Source of the DNA: Candidatus Polarisedimenticolaceae bacterium
GTDB lineage: Bacteria > Acidobacteriota > Polarisedimenticolia > Polarisedimenticolales > DASRJG01
Reading direction: 5' to 3'
DNA: 64,000 nt
Assembly (NCBI GenBank): GCA_036275915.1
Contig: DASUCV010000022.1
Span: 1 to 64,000 of the forward strand
Shown: in pieces, positions 51,033-60,165 of the stretch
Layout: each line of letters begins with the position of its first letter
How positions within the stretch are numbered: the first letter of the stretch is position 1
Notes under the pieces: generated by a model
Seen by the model: the letters and a program-made list of their open reading frames with translations, nothing else
Database searches by the model: none
What the model was told of the DNA's origin: nothing
Translations under genes and position numbers: made by a program

Positions 51033-51590
51033 ATGAGAACTTTCGGCATCCTCGTTCTTACCGCCATCGTGGCCGCCGCGATCCCCGCGTCCGCCCAGTC
51101 CGAAGCCGCGAGCAGCCCGGTGAGCCGCGGCCTGTACCTCTCCAAGATCATGGGGTGCAACGACTGCCACACACCGATGAAGATGGGCGAAAAGGGCCCT
51201 GAGCCGGACACGAGCCGGATGCTCAGCGGGCACCCGTCGGAGTTGAAGATGCCGCCGCCTCCCCCGCTCGCGGCTCCCTGGGCGTGGGCCGGTGCGGCGA
51301 CGAACACCTCGTTCGCAGGGCCGTGGGGGGTCAGCTTCACGGCCAACCTGACGCCCGATCCGGAGACGGGGCTGGGCAAGTGGACCGAGAAGATGTTCAT
51401 GGACACGATCCGCACCGGCAAGCATCAGGGGATCGGGCGGCCGATCCTTCCGCCGATGCCGTGGCCGATGTACCGGAACGCGACCGACGACGACCTGAAG
51501 GCGCTCTTCGCCTATCTCCGGTCGATTCCTCCGGTGAAGAACAAGGTGCCCCAGCCGGTCGAGCCGCCCGCCGCTCCACCGGCGAAGTAG
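51033..51590 (+). CDS. Periplasmic monohaem c-type cytochrome
   Basis: A 185-residue exported electron carrier with signal peptide (MRTFGILVLTAIVAAAIPAS). Cys42-Asn-Asp-Cys45-His46 (GCNDCHTPMKMGEKGP) is the haem-binding site; the downstream RPILPPMPWPMYRNATDDDL then LKALFAYLRSIPPVKN is the usual C-terminal half with the Met ligand. GGAG precedes the ATG. Four bases separate it from the dihaem cytochrome gene, so they form an operon. Confidence 0.9.
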   Translation: MRTFGILVLTAIVAAAIPASAQSEAASSPVSRGLYLSKIMGCNDCHTPMKMGEKGPEPDTSRMLSGHPSELKMPPPPPLAAPWAWAGAATNTSFAGPWGVSFTANLTPDPETGLGKWTEKMFMDTIRTGKHQGIGRPILPPMPWPMYRNATDDDLKALFAYLRSIPPVKNKVPQPVEPPAAPPAK

Positions 51591-51594
51591 GAGC

Positions 51595-52662
51595 ATGGGG
51601 CAGACCCTCCGGCGCGCGATCGTGGCCGCGACGGCGGCGTTGATTCTCGCCGCGCCGCCTCGCGCCGCCGGGGAATTGCCGCAGAAGCTCTCCGAGACCG
51701 GGCTCTACCTCGACATCGCGTCGAAGACGATCGACCCCTGGAATCTCCCCTTCGAGCCTCAGTATCCGCTCTGGAGCGACGGGGCGACGAAGAACCGGTG
51801 GATCCGTATCCCCGACGGCACGACGATCGACGTCTCGGATCCCGACGCGTGGGTCTTCCCGGTCGGCACGCGGCTGTGGAAGGAGTTCGTGCTCCACGGG
51901 CGGCGCGTCGAGACGCGCATGATGTGGCGCACGAGCGACGACGCGTGGGTGTTCGTGACCTATGCGTGGAACGCCGAGCAGACCGAAGCGACGCTCGTCC
52001 CGGAAGACGGCATGACCAACGTCGTTCCGCTCACCGCCGAGGCGAAGTACTCGATCCCGTCGCGCTCCGACTGCCTGAGCTGCCACGGCTCGAGCGCGTC
52101 GCCGGTCCTCGGGTTCAACACGTTGCAGCTCTCCGACGATCGCGACCCGCTGGCGCCGCACGCGCAGCCGCTGGCGCCGGGCGACGTGACGCTGCGCACG
52201 CTCGACACGTACCGCCTTCTCTCACCGCGTCGACAGGACTGGGTCAAGAAGCCACCTCGCATCAACACGGCGGACCCGATCGAGCGGGCATCGCTGGGTT
52301 ACCTTTCGGGCAATTGCGGGCACTGCCACAACTCGCGCGGGCCGCTGGGCCCGCTCGGCCTCGCGGTCGCGCAGGCGAAAACGGCGCCGCCGGTGCTCGC
52401 GACGCTCGTCGACGTGCCGGGGAACTATGTCGTCCCGTGCATCCCCGATGAGCGGTCGCGGAGGGTCGCCCCGGGCCGGACCGACTGGAGCGCGGTCGTC
52501 TACCGCATGAGCTCCCGCCGGCCCTTGTCGCAGATGCCGCCGGTGGGCACGGCGCTCGTCGACGACGAAGCGCTCGACCTCGTCGCGGGGTGGATCAGCG
52601 GGATGGGAGCGCGGGTCGAGCCGCGTCCCCGGCCGAGAGTGGTCACGCCCCTAAGCCACTGA
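51595..52662 (+). CDS. Exported dihaem cytochrome c (SO2930-like)
   Basis: A 355-residue periplasmic protein with signal peptide (MGQTLRRAIVAATAALILAA). FEPQYPLWSDGATKNRWIRI and WVFPVGTRLWKEFVL belong to the SO2930-type cytochrome family. Two haem sites are visible: Cys160-Leu-Ser-Cys163-His164 and Cys241-Gly-His-Cys244-His245, with QMPPVGTALVDDEALDLVAG at the C-terminus. TAGGAG precedes the ATG. Co-transcribed with the monohaem cytochrome. Probably an electron-transfer pair; the dehydrogenase they serve is not in the window. Confidence 0.87.
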   Translation: MGQTLRRAIVAATAALILAAPPRAAGELPQKLSETGLYLDIASKTIDPWNLPFEPQYPLWSDGATKNRWIRIPDGTTIDVSDPDAWVFPVGTRLWKEFVLHGRRVETRMMWRTSDDAWVFVTYAWNAEQTEATLVPEDGMTNVVPLTAEAKYSIPSRSDCLSCHGSSASPVLGFNTLQLSDDRDPLAPHAQPLAPGDVTLRTLDTYRLLSPRRQDWVKKPPRINTADPIERASLGYLSGNCGHCHNSRGPLGPLGLAVAQAKTAPPVLATLVDVPGNYVVPCIPDERSRRVAPGRTDWSAVVYRMSSRRPLSQMPPVGTALVDDEALDLVAGWISGMGARVEPRPRPRVVTPLSH

Positions 52663-52678
52663 AGCCGGAGCGGATCCC

Positions 52679-53782
52679 TCAGTGCGGGTATTCCATCCGA
52701 CTCAGGAAGCCGTCCCGGTTCATGTCGTGAGCCTTGAACGCCTCGGGCGTTCCCTTCCACTCCGCCGGCGAGATCTTCCCGTCCTTGTTCACGTCGGCCT
52801 CGTCGAACGACGGCAGACCAGGGTGCGGCGCAGCCTTCGCTTCGCCGGCGTATTCCTTACGACCGAGCACGCCGTCGTGGTTTGCGTCGAGCTTCTTGAA
52901 CGAGGCGGGGTCGCCTGTCCACTCCAGCTGCGAGATCTTCCCGTCCTTGTTCAGGTCCATCTTGTCGAAGTCGGACTCTGAGCCTTCGGTCCCGAACTCC
53001 TTCGGGCCGAGCACGCCGTCGTGATTCAGATCGAGCCGCTTGAACTCTTCCGGGCTGCCGTCCCACTCGAGCTTCGAGATCTTGCCGTCCTTGTTGTGGT
53101 CGAGCGTGGCGAACGAGCGCGGACCGGCAGTGGGCGCGGGCGCAGGTGCAGACGCAGCGTTACCGGCGGCCGCGGCGTATTCCTTGGGGCCGAGCACGCC
53201 GTCGTGATTCAGGTCGAGGCGCTTGAACGCTTCCGGCGTCCCGTTCCATTCGAGCTGCGAGATCTTCCCGTCTTTGTTGAGGTCGAGCGACTGGAAGGAA
53301 GCCGGGGCCGCGCTCGGAGCGGCACTTGGCGCGGAGCTCGGCGCAGCGGCCGGAATCGCTCTCGGCGCCGCGGTCGGAGCAGCGCCCGCAGCGGGCACCG
53401 CGGTCGGATGGGCCGTGGGAGCCGGAGCGGAGGCCGAGCCCGCCGCCGGTGCGGCCGCCGGTGCTGATGCGGACTTCTCTCCCTCGTGAACCGTCGACTC
53501 GTACTCGTCGGCGGTGATGAAGCCGTCGTGGTTCTTGTCGTGGTTGGCGAACGACTTGTCGTTGCCGTGCCACTCGTCGCGAGAGATACGTCCGTCGTGG
53601 TTCTTGTCGAGGCCCTTGAATCGCTCCGCCCGATCGTCGGAGTCCTCGTGATGCTTCCCGTGCCCCTTATCGCCGTGGTGCTCGCCTTGGTCGTCGTCCT
53701 TGTCTTTGTCCTTGTCCGCCAAGGCCGGCGAGATCAACCCCAGAACAACGACGATGGAGAGCGCGAACACGCGTCGAATCAT
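52679..53782 (-). CDS. Exported protein with ten EF-hand loops
   Basis: A 367-residue calcium-binding protein. Signal peptide MIRRVFALSIVVVLGLISPA is followed by a His/Asp/Lys-rich stretch. Ten canonical EF loops are visible in pairs: LDKNHDGRISRDEW, HDKNHDGFITADEY, LDLNKDGKISQLEW, LDLNHDGVLGPKEY, LDHNKDGKISKLEW, LDLNHDGVLGPKEF, MDLNKDGKISQLEW, LDANHDGVLGRKEY, ADVNKDGKISPAEW, HDMNRDGFLSRMEY. An Ala/Pro linker separates pair one from the rest. GAGGAGG precedes the ATG. Likely periplasmic calcium buffering or sensing. Confidence 0.9.
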   Translation of the reverse strand: MIRRVFALSIVVVLGLISPALADKDKDKDDDQGEHHGDKGHGKHHEDSDDRAERFKGLDKNHDGRISRDEWHGNDKSFANHDKNHDGFITADEYESTVHEGEKSASAPAAAPAAGSASAPAPTAHPTAVPAAGAAPTAAPRAIPAAAPSSAPSAAPSAAPASFQSLDLNKDGKISQLEWNGTPEAFKRLDLNHDGVLGPKEYAAAAGNAASAPAPAPTAGPRSFATLDHNKDGKISKLEWDGSPEEFKRLDLNHDGVLGPKEFGTEGSESDFDKMDLNKDGKISQLEWTGDPASFKKLDANHDGVLGRKEYAGEAKAAPHPGLPSFDEADVNKDGKISPAEWKGTPEAFKAHDMNRDGFLSRMEYPH

Positions 53783-53827
53783 GGACGACCTCCTCGGAAG
53801 ACTGAGCACTCGCGCATGCTACCTCGA

Positions 53828-56800
53828 CTACGGACAGCTCCCCGAATTGTTCCGCGTGCTCATGCCGCACTGGCCCGATGCCGACGTGCCGCCGCGCTCG
53901 CCCGAGCTGGTCGTGCCCCAGCTTCCTTCGGTGGCCGTGCCGTCGTCGGCGGCGACGACGAACCACAGGTTGCTGCCTGGGACCGACGTCCACGCGTACG
54001 ATCCCGACGCGCCGAGTCCGCAGACCGACCCGGAAACCGTCGACGACGCGACGGCCGCGAGGTCGCCGTAAAGGACGTGATAGCCGGTGGACACGCACGT
54101 CGACACATCCCACGCGAGTCCGATCTGCGAGCCGTCTGCAGCGCTGCGAGTGGCCGTCATCCCGGCGCCGAACGCGCCGTCGGGCACCGGCTTCACCGAG
54201 GTCGGCCCGCCCGGGCAGACGACCTGGTTGCAGCCGCCCGTGGAGACGGTGTTGACTTGAACGTTGTCCACCTGCCACCAGCCGTCGCTCTTCCCCTGCC
54301 AGTAGTGGAAGCGCACCTTGACGTTCGTCGCCCCCGCCGCTTGGGAAGTGATGTCGAACGACTGGTGGGCGGGGTTCGGGGTGGACCCGCCCTGGTGCCG
54401 CAGCACGTTGACCCACGCCCCGCCGGTCTTCGACGACTGGACGTCGACGTCGCCGATCGAATTGTCTTGGCCGCTCGTCACATGGAAGTGCTCGTCGAAT
54501 ACCAAGGTGACCGAGGTGGTCAGCGAGAGATCCATGTTGGGAGTGATGAGCTGCTCGTCCTGGCTCGAGCCGCCGCCGGCGAAGCCGCTATCGACGATCG
54601 GCACCGGTGCCGCCATCGGGCTGACGATGCTTCGTCCGCCCGGATTGGCCGTCGTCCAGGTCGCGGCGGCGCCGCCGCCCCGGCCCCCGTCGACGACGGT
54701 CCAGGTGTTCGGGATGCCGGAGGCGAACGCCTCGCTCAGCGCCGTCCCGGTGCTCGGCGGATACGGCTGGCCGACGGTCTGGATGAAGGTGCTGCTCCAG
54801 GAGCCCTCGTTGGCCGTGACGTCGAGCCGGAACGTGATCGTCGTGCCGCAAATGATCGCCGTGGACAGCTTCGCCGTGAAGTGGGGCGCGATCGAATCCG
54901 CGTTCGTATTCGGGCCCATCGACGGGTAGCTCGCGCTCGGATCGGTCATGGCGACGCCGGCGGTGAGCGGCACCACCGTCGCCGTCACGCCGGTGAGCGT
55001 GGTCGAGCCGTCGTTCTGAAGGTTGACCTTGAAGTTGACCGTCTCGCCGGCCTCCCAGATCGAGTTGCCGGGAGCGCCGCCGGCCGGGCACGCGTCCCCG
55101 ACGACCCCGTGGGTGCGGTACGCCGCGTGCGGGCCGCAGGCCGCGGCGGGGAACGTGAAGGTCAGCGTCACGGCGTTGATGGTGCCGATGTCGCCCGACC
55201 CGCTGTCGACGACGAAGAACTTCCACGTGCCGGCCGCGTTCTTGCCGTTGAACGCCGAGAGTGGTTGATCGGGCCGGAACGTTCCGGTGAACGGAGCCGA
55301 CCCCGACGAGATCGGGATCACCGCGGCGTCGTCGAAGGTGGTGGCGGTGTAGTTGTGGCCCGAGCCGCCGTGGCCGGCGGACAGCACGACGTCGGTGTTG
55401 TCGGGGCCGATGATGTGCAGCGTCAGCTCGCCGTCGGACGTGTGCGTGAGGTTGTCGACGGTGACGTTCAGGTCGACGATCTGCTTGCTGTCGGGAATGA
55501 TGATCGACGCCGTGGCGCCGATGGGATTGTTGTCGGGGATCGAGACGGGCAAACCGTTGTAGGGATAGCTCGGCTGGACGTTCTTCACGGTCGTGAAGGG
55601 GTAGTACGACCCGCCGTTGTCGTCGACCGCCAGGTTGGCGACGGCGTCCGAGGACTGCACCGAGAAGAGGTAGGGCGTGCATTCCGCCAGCCCGTTCAGG
55701 TCGACGGTGTGATTGACCGCCGGGCTCGCGTTGAACGCCGTCCCTCCGGGAGGCGCCGACGGCCCGTAGTGGACGACGCTGTTCGAGCTCTCGTTCGTGC
55801 TCCACGTGATCCGCGCCCCGGTCCCGGTGATGCTCGTCGCCTGGACGTTCGAGATGAGCGGGGCCAGGCAGTCGGCGCCGGCGGTCGCGGTGCGGGTGAG
55901 GTTGGTCCCTCCCTGGCCGTCGTCGGCGTCGATGTACGTCGCGGTGATCGTGTTGCCGTCGGCGACGGAGAGCAGACCGTCGGCGCCGGCGGGAGACGAG
56001 GTGGTCGAGATCGTCCCGAGGTAGTTCGCCGAGCCGTTCACCTGGGTCAGCGTGACCGTTTCGCCCAGAGGCTCGGCGTTCGACGTGATCTTGACGGTCG
56101 TGGTCGTCGATCCGATGTTCGCGTCGGTCACCGTGACCGTGATCAGGCTGGCGCAGTTGTAGGCGCCGGCGTCGAGCTTCACCGTTCCGGCGAACGGCTG
56201 CGGCGCCACGTTCGAGCAGTCCGAGAGCACGCCGTCGCAGTTGGTGTTCGTTCCCACCGCCTGGACGTGGTAGTACTCCGTGAAGCCGTTCGCGAGCCCC
56301 GAGTCCGTGTAGGTCGTCGTCGGCGCGTTCACCGTCGCGATGATCGCGGAGCCCGCGTCGCAGCCGGCGTCGTTGCGGAGGATGCGATACGTCGCCGCGT
56401 TCGCGACCGGCGTCCACGACAGGCTCGCCGAGGACGATCCGGCGGTCGTCGTCAGGACCGGTGCCGCGATCGAAGGACAGCTCGAGGAGCTCTGGTTCGA
56501 GGCGTCGCCGGCGTTGCCGCAGGCGATGTGGTGCCGGTTGAATGCCGCGAAGATCGCGGCGGCGTGCGGCGTGCCGTTCGAGAGGTTGCCGTCGTCGTCG
56601 TCCTGGACGCGGATCTTCGAGAACCAGCTCGTCGAGGCGCACCCGTCGGAATTGGGGAGGGCGCAGGTGTAGGCGTTGCCTCCCGATCCATTGCGCGACT
56701 TGTACCAGAGCTTGTCGGCGAGCTGCCACGACGAGGCGGTGTCGAGCCCGGACGCCGGGAGGTCGCGGGTCGCGAGGTCCCACAGCGTCTCGGCGCTGAC

Positions 56801-58474
56801 GTAGCCCTCGCAGTGGACTTCCTTGCCGCACGGGCCGCCGCCGCCGCCGCAATTGTTCGTGAGGAATCCCTGGGGTGTCGCCGGGGTGTGGCTGGCGTGC
56901 ATGTCCCAGTCCTGGTCGCGGATGCCGGTGCAATTCAAGCAGGCGTCGCCGTAGCCGCTGCAGTTCCCGCTCTGGAAGAAGCCGCGCCCGACGCACGAGA
57001 CGTGCGTGGACATGAGGGCGGTGATGTCGCCGTACGCCTCGCCCGGGTTGTCAGTGCCGCCGCCGTCGTTCTGATCCAAGCCGTGCCCCCACTCGTGGAG
57101 GAACACGCCGGCGATCTCGCCGGTGTTCGCGCAGCCGCCGCCGGACTTGAAGAAGTTGACGGTGCTGCCGTTCCAGTAGGCGTTGCAGGTCTGGTTCAGG
57201 TTGACGTTGTCGGTGAGCTGTTGCGTGAGCCAGGTGTTGTTCGGAAGCCACGGGCGCGCGTGCTCGGAGATCCGGTTCAGATGGTAGAACGAGCTGCGGG
57301 CGGCGTGCGTGTCGCCCGGGCTGCCGCCCGGGGGCACCGTGCAGTCGGTGCCGGCGCTGACGCCGAGGTCGAGGTCGGCGTCGCAGGAGACCGATTGCGA
57401 AATCGGGCCGCAGGTATCGTTGACCCTCACGTACTGTCCCGCCAGGTGCGTCGTGGCGTTCGAGCCGCCCGGGGAGCAGGTGAACGAGCCCATGCTGTTC
57501 GTGATGTTGTTGCTCGCGCCGATCGCGATGTCGGCGAACGGCATCGGGTACGCCGGCTTCTCGATCCCGTCCGGCGCGTTCCCGTCGTTCGAGACCGGGA
57601 AAACGCCGCCCTTGACCTGGGCGTACTCGTTGTCGTCGAAGAAGGCGACGATGGCGCCGTCGCTCGCGTCGACCAGGCCGATCCACTGTCCCGGCTCGTT
57701 CACGATCTCGAGGCCGACGCGCCAGATCAGGCGCGACTGGTACCCGGCGCCGACGGTCCCGTTGTACGGGCCGGGGACCGCGCCGGCGCCTTCACCGACG
57801 CGGACGGGGAGCATCTGGAGCGCGCCGCTCTCGAGCACCTTCACGGTGTCGTGAGCGGTGATCCCCATGTAGGCCTTCAGGCGGTCGCGCGCCGCCGCGG
57901 CGTCGATCTCGGGGACCGGGCTTCCGGTGATCTTCGTCCAGCGCGGAGCGCCGAACTGCACCAGGTTCCCGTGGCTGATGGCGAAGAGGTAACGGTCGCC
58001 GAGGACCGGAACGCCGGAGACGTAGCGGTCGAAGACGACCTGCCACGAGTCCTGTCCGAACTGGACCGAGGCGGCACGATTGAGCACCAGCTCCGAGTCG
58101 TTCGCCAGGAGGAGCGTGCGGTTCGACGATGCGAACTGCCGCGTGAGCGCTTCGAGGCGATCGAGAGTCGTCGACCCATCGATCAATTTCAGCCCGGACC
58201 CTTCGACGAGCATCGGCGCCCCGGAGCGCCGGTCGAGCCAGACGCGCCATTGCTGGCCGTGAGTCGCGCGGAAGACGCTCCACCCCGTGCGCAGGGTGTC
58301 CTGGGCGGGGAGAGCGTCGTCCGGCGTCGTCGCGACGCCCGACACGGTGCTCGGGTCGGGGATGACGAGCGTGTCGAAACGACCGCTCGGTGGCTTGACT
58401 TGGAAGGCGACCGCCGCCGTGATGGCGATGAAGGTGAAGGCCAGTGACAGACGAACCCGTCCAGATCGACGCAT
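53828..58474 (-). CDS. Giant secreted M36 (fungalysin)-like metalloprotease with P-domain and Cys-Pro tail
   Basis: A 1548-residue exported protease. After the signal peptide comes an FTP-type propeptide (WQVVFDRYVSGVPVLGDRYL), then the catalytic domain with HEWGHGLDQ near residue 461 and GEAYGDITALMSTH supplying the second-shell Glu, plus YVSAETLWDLATRDLP. FN3-like modules span 700-960. A proprotein-convertase P-domain (LNVTVDNLTHTSDGELTLHI, GTWKFFVVDSGSGDIGTINA) lies near 970-1105, then a CARDB-like domain and a jelly-roll domain (DEHFHVTSGQDNSIGDVDVQ). A diverged form of the shared tail ends GSCP. Likely a broad extracellular protease. Confidence 0.9.
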   Translation of the reverse strand: MRRSGRVRLSLAFTFIAITAAVAFQVKPPSGRFDTLVIPDPSTVSGVATTPDDALPAQDTLRTGWSVFRATHGQQWRVWLDRRSGAPMLVEGSGLKLIDGSTTLDRLEALTRQFASSNRTLLLANDSELVLNRAASVQFGQDSWQVVFDRYVSGVPVLGDRYLFAISHGNLVQFGAPRWTKITGSPVPEIDAAAARDRLKAYMGITAHDTVKVLESGALQMLPVRVGEGAGAVPGPYNGTVGAGYQSRLIWRVGLEIVNEPGQWIGLVDASDGAIVAFFDDNEYAQVKGGVFPVSNDGNAPDGIEKPAYPMPFADIAIGASNNITNSMGSFTCSPGGSNATTHLAGQYVRVNDTCGPISQSVSCDADLDLGVSAGTDCTVPPGGSPGDTHAARSSFYHLNRISEHARPWLPNNTWLTQQLTDNVNLNQTCNAYWNGSTVNFFKSGGGCANTGEIAGVFLHEWGHGLDQNDGGGTDNPGEAYGDITALMSTHVSCVGRGFFQSGNCSGYGDACLNCTGIRDQDWDMHASHTPATPQGFLTNNCGGGGGPCGKEVHCEGYVSAETLWDLATRDLPASGLDTASSWQLADKLWYKSRNGSGGNAYTCALPNSDGCASTSWFSKIRVQDDDDGNLSNGTPHAAAIFAAFNRHHIACGNAGDASNQSSSSCPSIAAPVLTTTAGSSSASLSWTPVANAATYRILRNDAGCDAGSAIIATVNAPTTTYTDSGLANGFTEYYHVQAVGTNTNCDGVLSDCSNVAPQPFAGTVKLDAGAYNCASLITVTVTDANIGSTTTTVKITSNAEPLGETVTLTQVNGSANYLGTISTTSSPAGADGLLSVADGNTITATYIDADDGQGGTNLTRTATAGADCLAPLISNVQATSITGTGARITWSTNESSNSVVHYGPSAPPGGTAFNASPAVNHTVDLNGLAECTPYLFSVQSSDAVANLAVDDNGGSYYPFTTVKNVQPSYPYNGLPVSIPDNNPIGATASIIIPDSKQIVDLNVTVDNLTHTSDGELTLHIIGPDNTDVVLSAGHGGSGHNYTATTFDDAAVIPISSGSAPFTGTFRPDQPLSAFNGKNAAGTWKFFVVDSGSGDIGTINAVTLTFTFPAAACGPHAAYRTHGVVGDACPAGGAPGNSIWEAGETVNFKVNLQNDGSTTLTGVTATVVPLTAGVAMTDPSASYPSMGPNTNADSIAPHFTAKLSTAIICGTTITFRLDVTANEGSWSSTFIQTVGQPYPPSTGTALSEAFASGIPNTWTVVDGGRGGGAAATWTTANPGGRSIVSPMAAPVPIVDSGFAGGGSSQDEQLITPNMDLSLTTSVTLVFDEHFHVTSGQDNSIGDVDVQSSKTGGAWVNVLRHQGGSTPNPAHQSFDITSQAAGATNVKVRFHYWQGKSDGWWQVDNVQVNTVSTGGCNQVVCPGGPTSVKPVPDGAFGAGMTATRSAADGSQIGLAWDVSTCVSTGYHVLYGDLAAVASSTVSGSVCGLGASGSYAWTSVPGSNLWFVVAADDGTATEGSWGTTSSGERGGTSASGQCGMSTRNNSGSCP

Positions 58475-58540
58475 CGGACCCCCCCCGAATGAGTGAATCG
58501 CCCCGAATATACCGGCACTTTTGTGCCGTGGGAAGGGTTC

Positions 58541-59599
58541 TTAACCGCGCGGCGGGAGGCGGTCCAGCTTCACCTTGACCGGGGTTCCGAACGCCCGATT
58601 GGCGGTGATGCGCAGCACCTGGCTTTCGCCTTTGGCGAAGACGCTCCGCGTGGACGCTTCGTGGACGCCGGCGATCGCGCCGTTCTCGAGCCGAGCCACG
58701 ATGACATGCTCACCGGGAGTGAGCACGATCGACGCCTGGAACGGCTTGCTCTTGTCGAGCTGCGCGTGGGTGTAAGCCGGCTTCCCGTCGACCACCACCG
58801 TCAGGGTGCCTCCGTCGGCTCCGCTCTTCCCCGCGACGAGCAGGCGGGGCGGCTCGTCGACCGAGCCCATTTGAGCCGCGGGAGCCTCGATCGCCGGCGA
58901 CGGCGCCACGCCGGTCTCGAACGGCACCGGCTCTTCATCCGCGGGAGACTCCGGGGCGACCAGAGGCAACGGGACGGCGCTAACGGGTTGCGGCTTCGCG
59001 GGGTGCGAGGGGCCGGATCGCTTCATCGATCGTTGCGGTGCTGGATTTTGGGGCGTGATCGTTGGGGGCGTTGCCGGAGCGGCCGCGGCGACCGCCGCCA
59101 CGGCGTCGATCTGTGTCGGCCCCCGCCAGTCATGGAGACACGCGGCGGCGATCGCGCTCACGCCGATCCCGAACGCGAGCATGCCGACGGCCCGGCGGCG
59201 CGACCGCACGCGACGAACGTCGGCTTCGAGCACGGGCGGGACCTCGGTGTCGGACGCCGGAGTCGCGTTGCATGATCTTTCATCGACCCGACGCAACCCT
59301 TCGAGCACGAGGTAAGTCGTGTCCTGGGTGATCGACCGCGTCTCCGTGCTCACGCCGTACTCGACCGCAAAGTGTCCCGAGACCACCTCGATCAAGGAAT
59401 AGACCGCGAGGTCCCCGAGCAACCGTCCGGCCGCGGCATGAGTGACCGCGCCGTCCTGAATCCAGATCTCGCCGCGACGCAGGCTCGAGCTCACGAGAAC
59501 CCGCGCCGTCTTCCCTCCGAGCGACAGGGTCTGCACGATGTCGACGACGCTGAGCGCTTCGAGATCCCCCTCGAACCCTTCGGAGCGGGTCGGGCTCAT
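58541..59599 (-). CDS. DUF4388 protein with membrane helix and PEGA-like periplasmic domain
   Basis: A 352-residue signalling-type protein. Residues 8-110 are DUF4388/PatA-N: GDLEALSVVDIVQTLSLGGK, GEIWIQDGAVTHAA, LAVYSLIEVVSGHFAVEYG. A single helix (AVGMLAFGIGVSAIAAACL) follows, then a Pro/Ala linker and a C-terminal beta domain (FQASIVLTPGEHVIVARLEN) like PEGA modules. The ATG overlaps the stop of the upstream pseudo-receiver gene (ATGA), so the pair is coupled. Role probably in gliding, polarity or envelope signalling. Confidence 0.75.
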   Translation of the reverse strand: MSPTRSEGFEGDLEALSVVDIVQTLSLGGKTARVLVSSSLRRGEIWIQDGAVTHAAAGRLLGDLAVYSLIEVVSGHFAVEYGVSTETRSITQDTTYLVLEGLRRVDERSCNATPASDTEVPPVLEADVRRVRSRRRAVGMLAFGIGVSAIAAACLHDWRGPTQIDAVAAVAAAAPATPPTITPQNPAPQRSMKRSGPSHPAKPQPVSAVPLPLVAPESPADEEPVPFETGVAPSPAIEAPAAQMGSVDEPPRLLVAGKSGADGGTLTVVVDGKPAYTHAQLDKSKPFQASIVLTPGEHVIVARLENGAIAGVHEASTRSVFAKGESQVLRITANRAFGTPVKVKLDRLPPRG

Positions 59600-59985
59600 G
59601 CGACCACTTCGATTCCGTGGCCGGACGAGGCGGGTCTGGCGACGGTCAAGAGTCGCCGTACGGCACGCAGCAGCGGAAGCGGATCGGGCCCTTCCGCGAC
59701 GAACGCGTCGCACCCCGACTCGAACGCGACGGCTCTCAATTCCCTTGGGCCGCAGATGATGACCGCCCGACGCCGGCCTGCCTTGAGTGCTTTCATATCA
59801 CGGCACAATCCCAAGTCGCGTTCGGACGACGCCTGGAGAACCGACACCGCCGGCTCGCGCCGCACGAACAGGAGCATCGCCGTGCGAGGGTCCGCTGCCG
59901 TGAGGGTCACCCCGCCCGCTCTTTGGAGGAGGCGATCGGTCCCCTTACTTCGGTCCGGATCGGAATCCACGATCAAGACGAGCAT
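59596..59985 (-). CDS. Degenerate receiver-domain protein
   Basis: A 129-residue CheY-like domain. MLVLIVDSDPDRSKGTDRLL gives a normal first strand with acidic residues, and the alternating alpha-beta pattern continues (VTLTAADPRTAMLLFV, RRAVIICGPRELRAVAFESG, DAFVAEGPDPLPLLRAVRRL). The strand that normally carries the phospho-Asp reads AVSVLQASSER, with no Asp at the end of beta-3, and the switch Lys is replaced (FVAEGPDP). It is therefore probably a phosphorylation-independent pseudo-receiver acting with the coupled DUF4388 protein. Confidence 0.72.
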   Translation of the reverse strand: MLVLIVDSDPDRSKGTDRLLQRAGGVTLTAADPRTAMLLFVRREPAVSVLQASSERDLGLCRDMKALKAGRRRAVIICGPRELRAVAFESGCDAFVAEGPDPLPLLRAVRRLLTVARPASSGHGIEVVA

Positions 59986-60165
59986 CGTTCGCCTTCACGC
60001 TCATCGACGCGATCCCCCCAGCGTTTCCCCGATACGCGGTGCCGTAGCTCCCGTCAACGCTGAGTTTCGTAATCGCGGGCGGACCACACGAAATACCGGT
60101 TGCATTCGCACCTCGAAGCGCGCATAGGTACCTGCAAAGGTGTCTCGTCTCGCGCAGGGGGAGTG

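Noticed and set aside
52659-52684. CACTGA/TCAGTG inverted repeat between convergent stops of the dihaem cytochrome and EF-hand genes
   Set aside because: Only 6 bp with a 14-base loop; too weak to call a terminator.
53486-58447. Very long plus-strand frame opposite the M36-like protease
   Set aside because: It is antisense to a protein with clear catalytic and P-domain motifs; Arg/Val/Asp-rich translation typical of the opposite strand of GC-rich genes.
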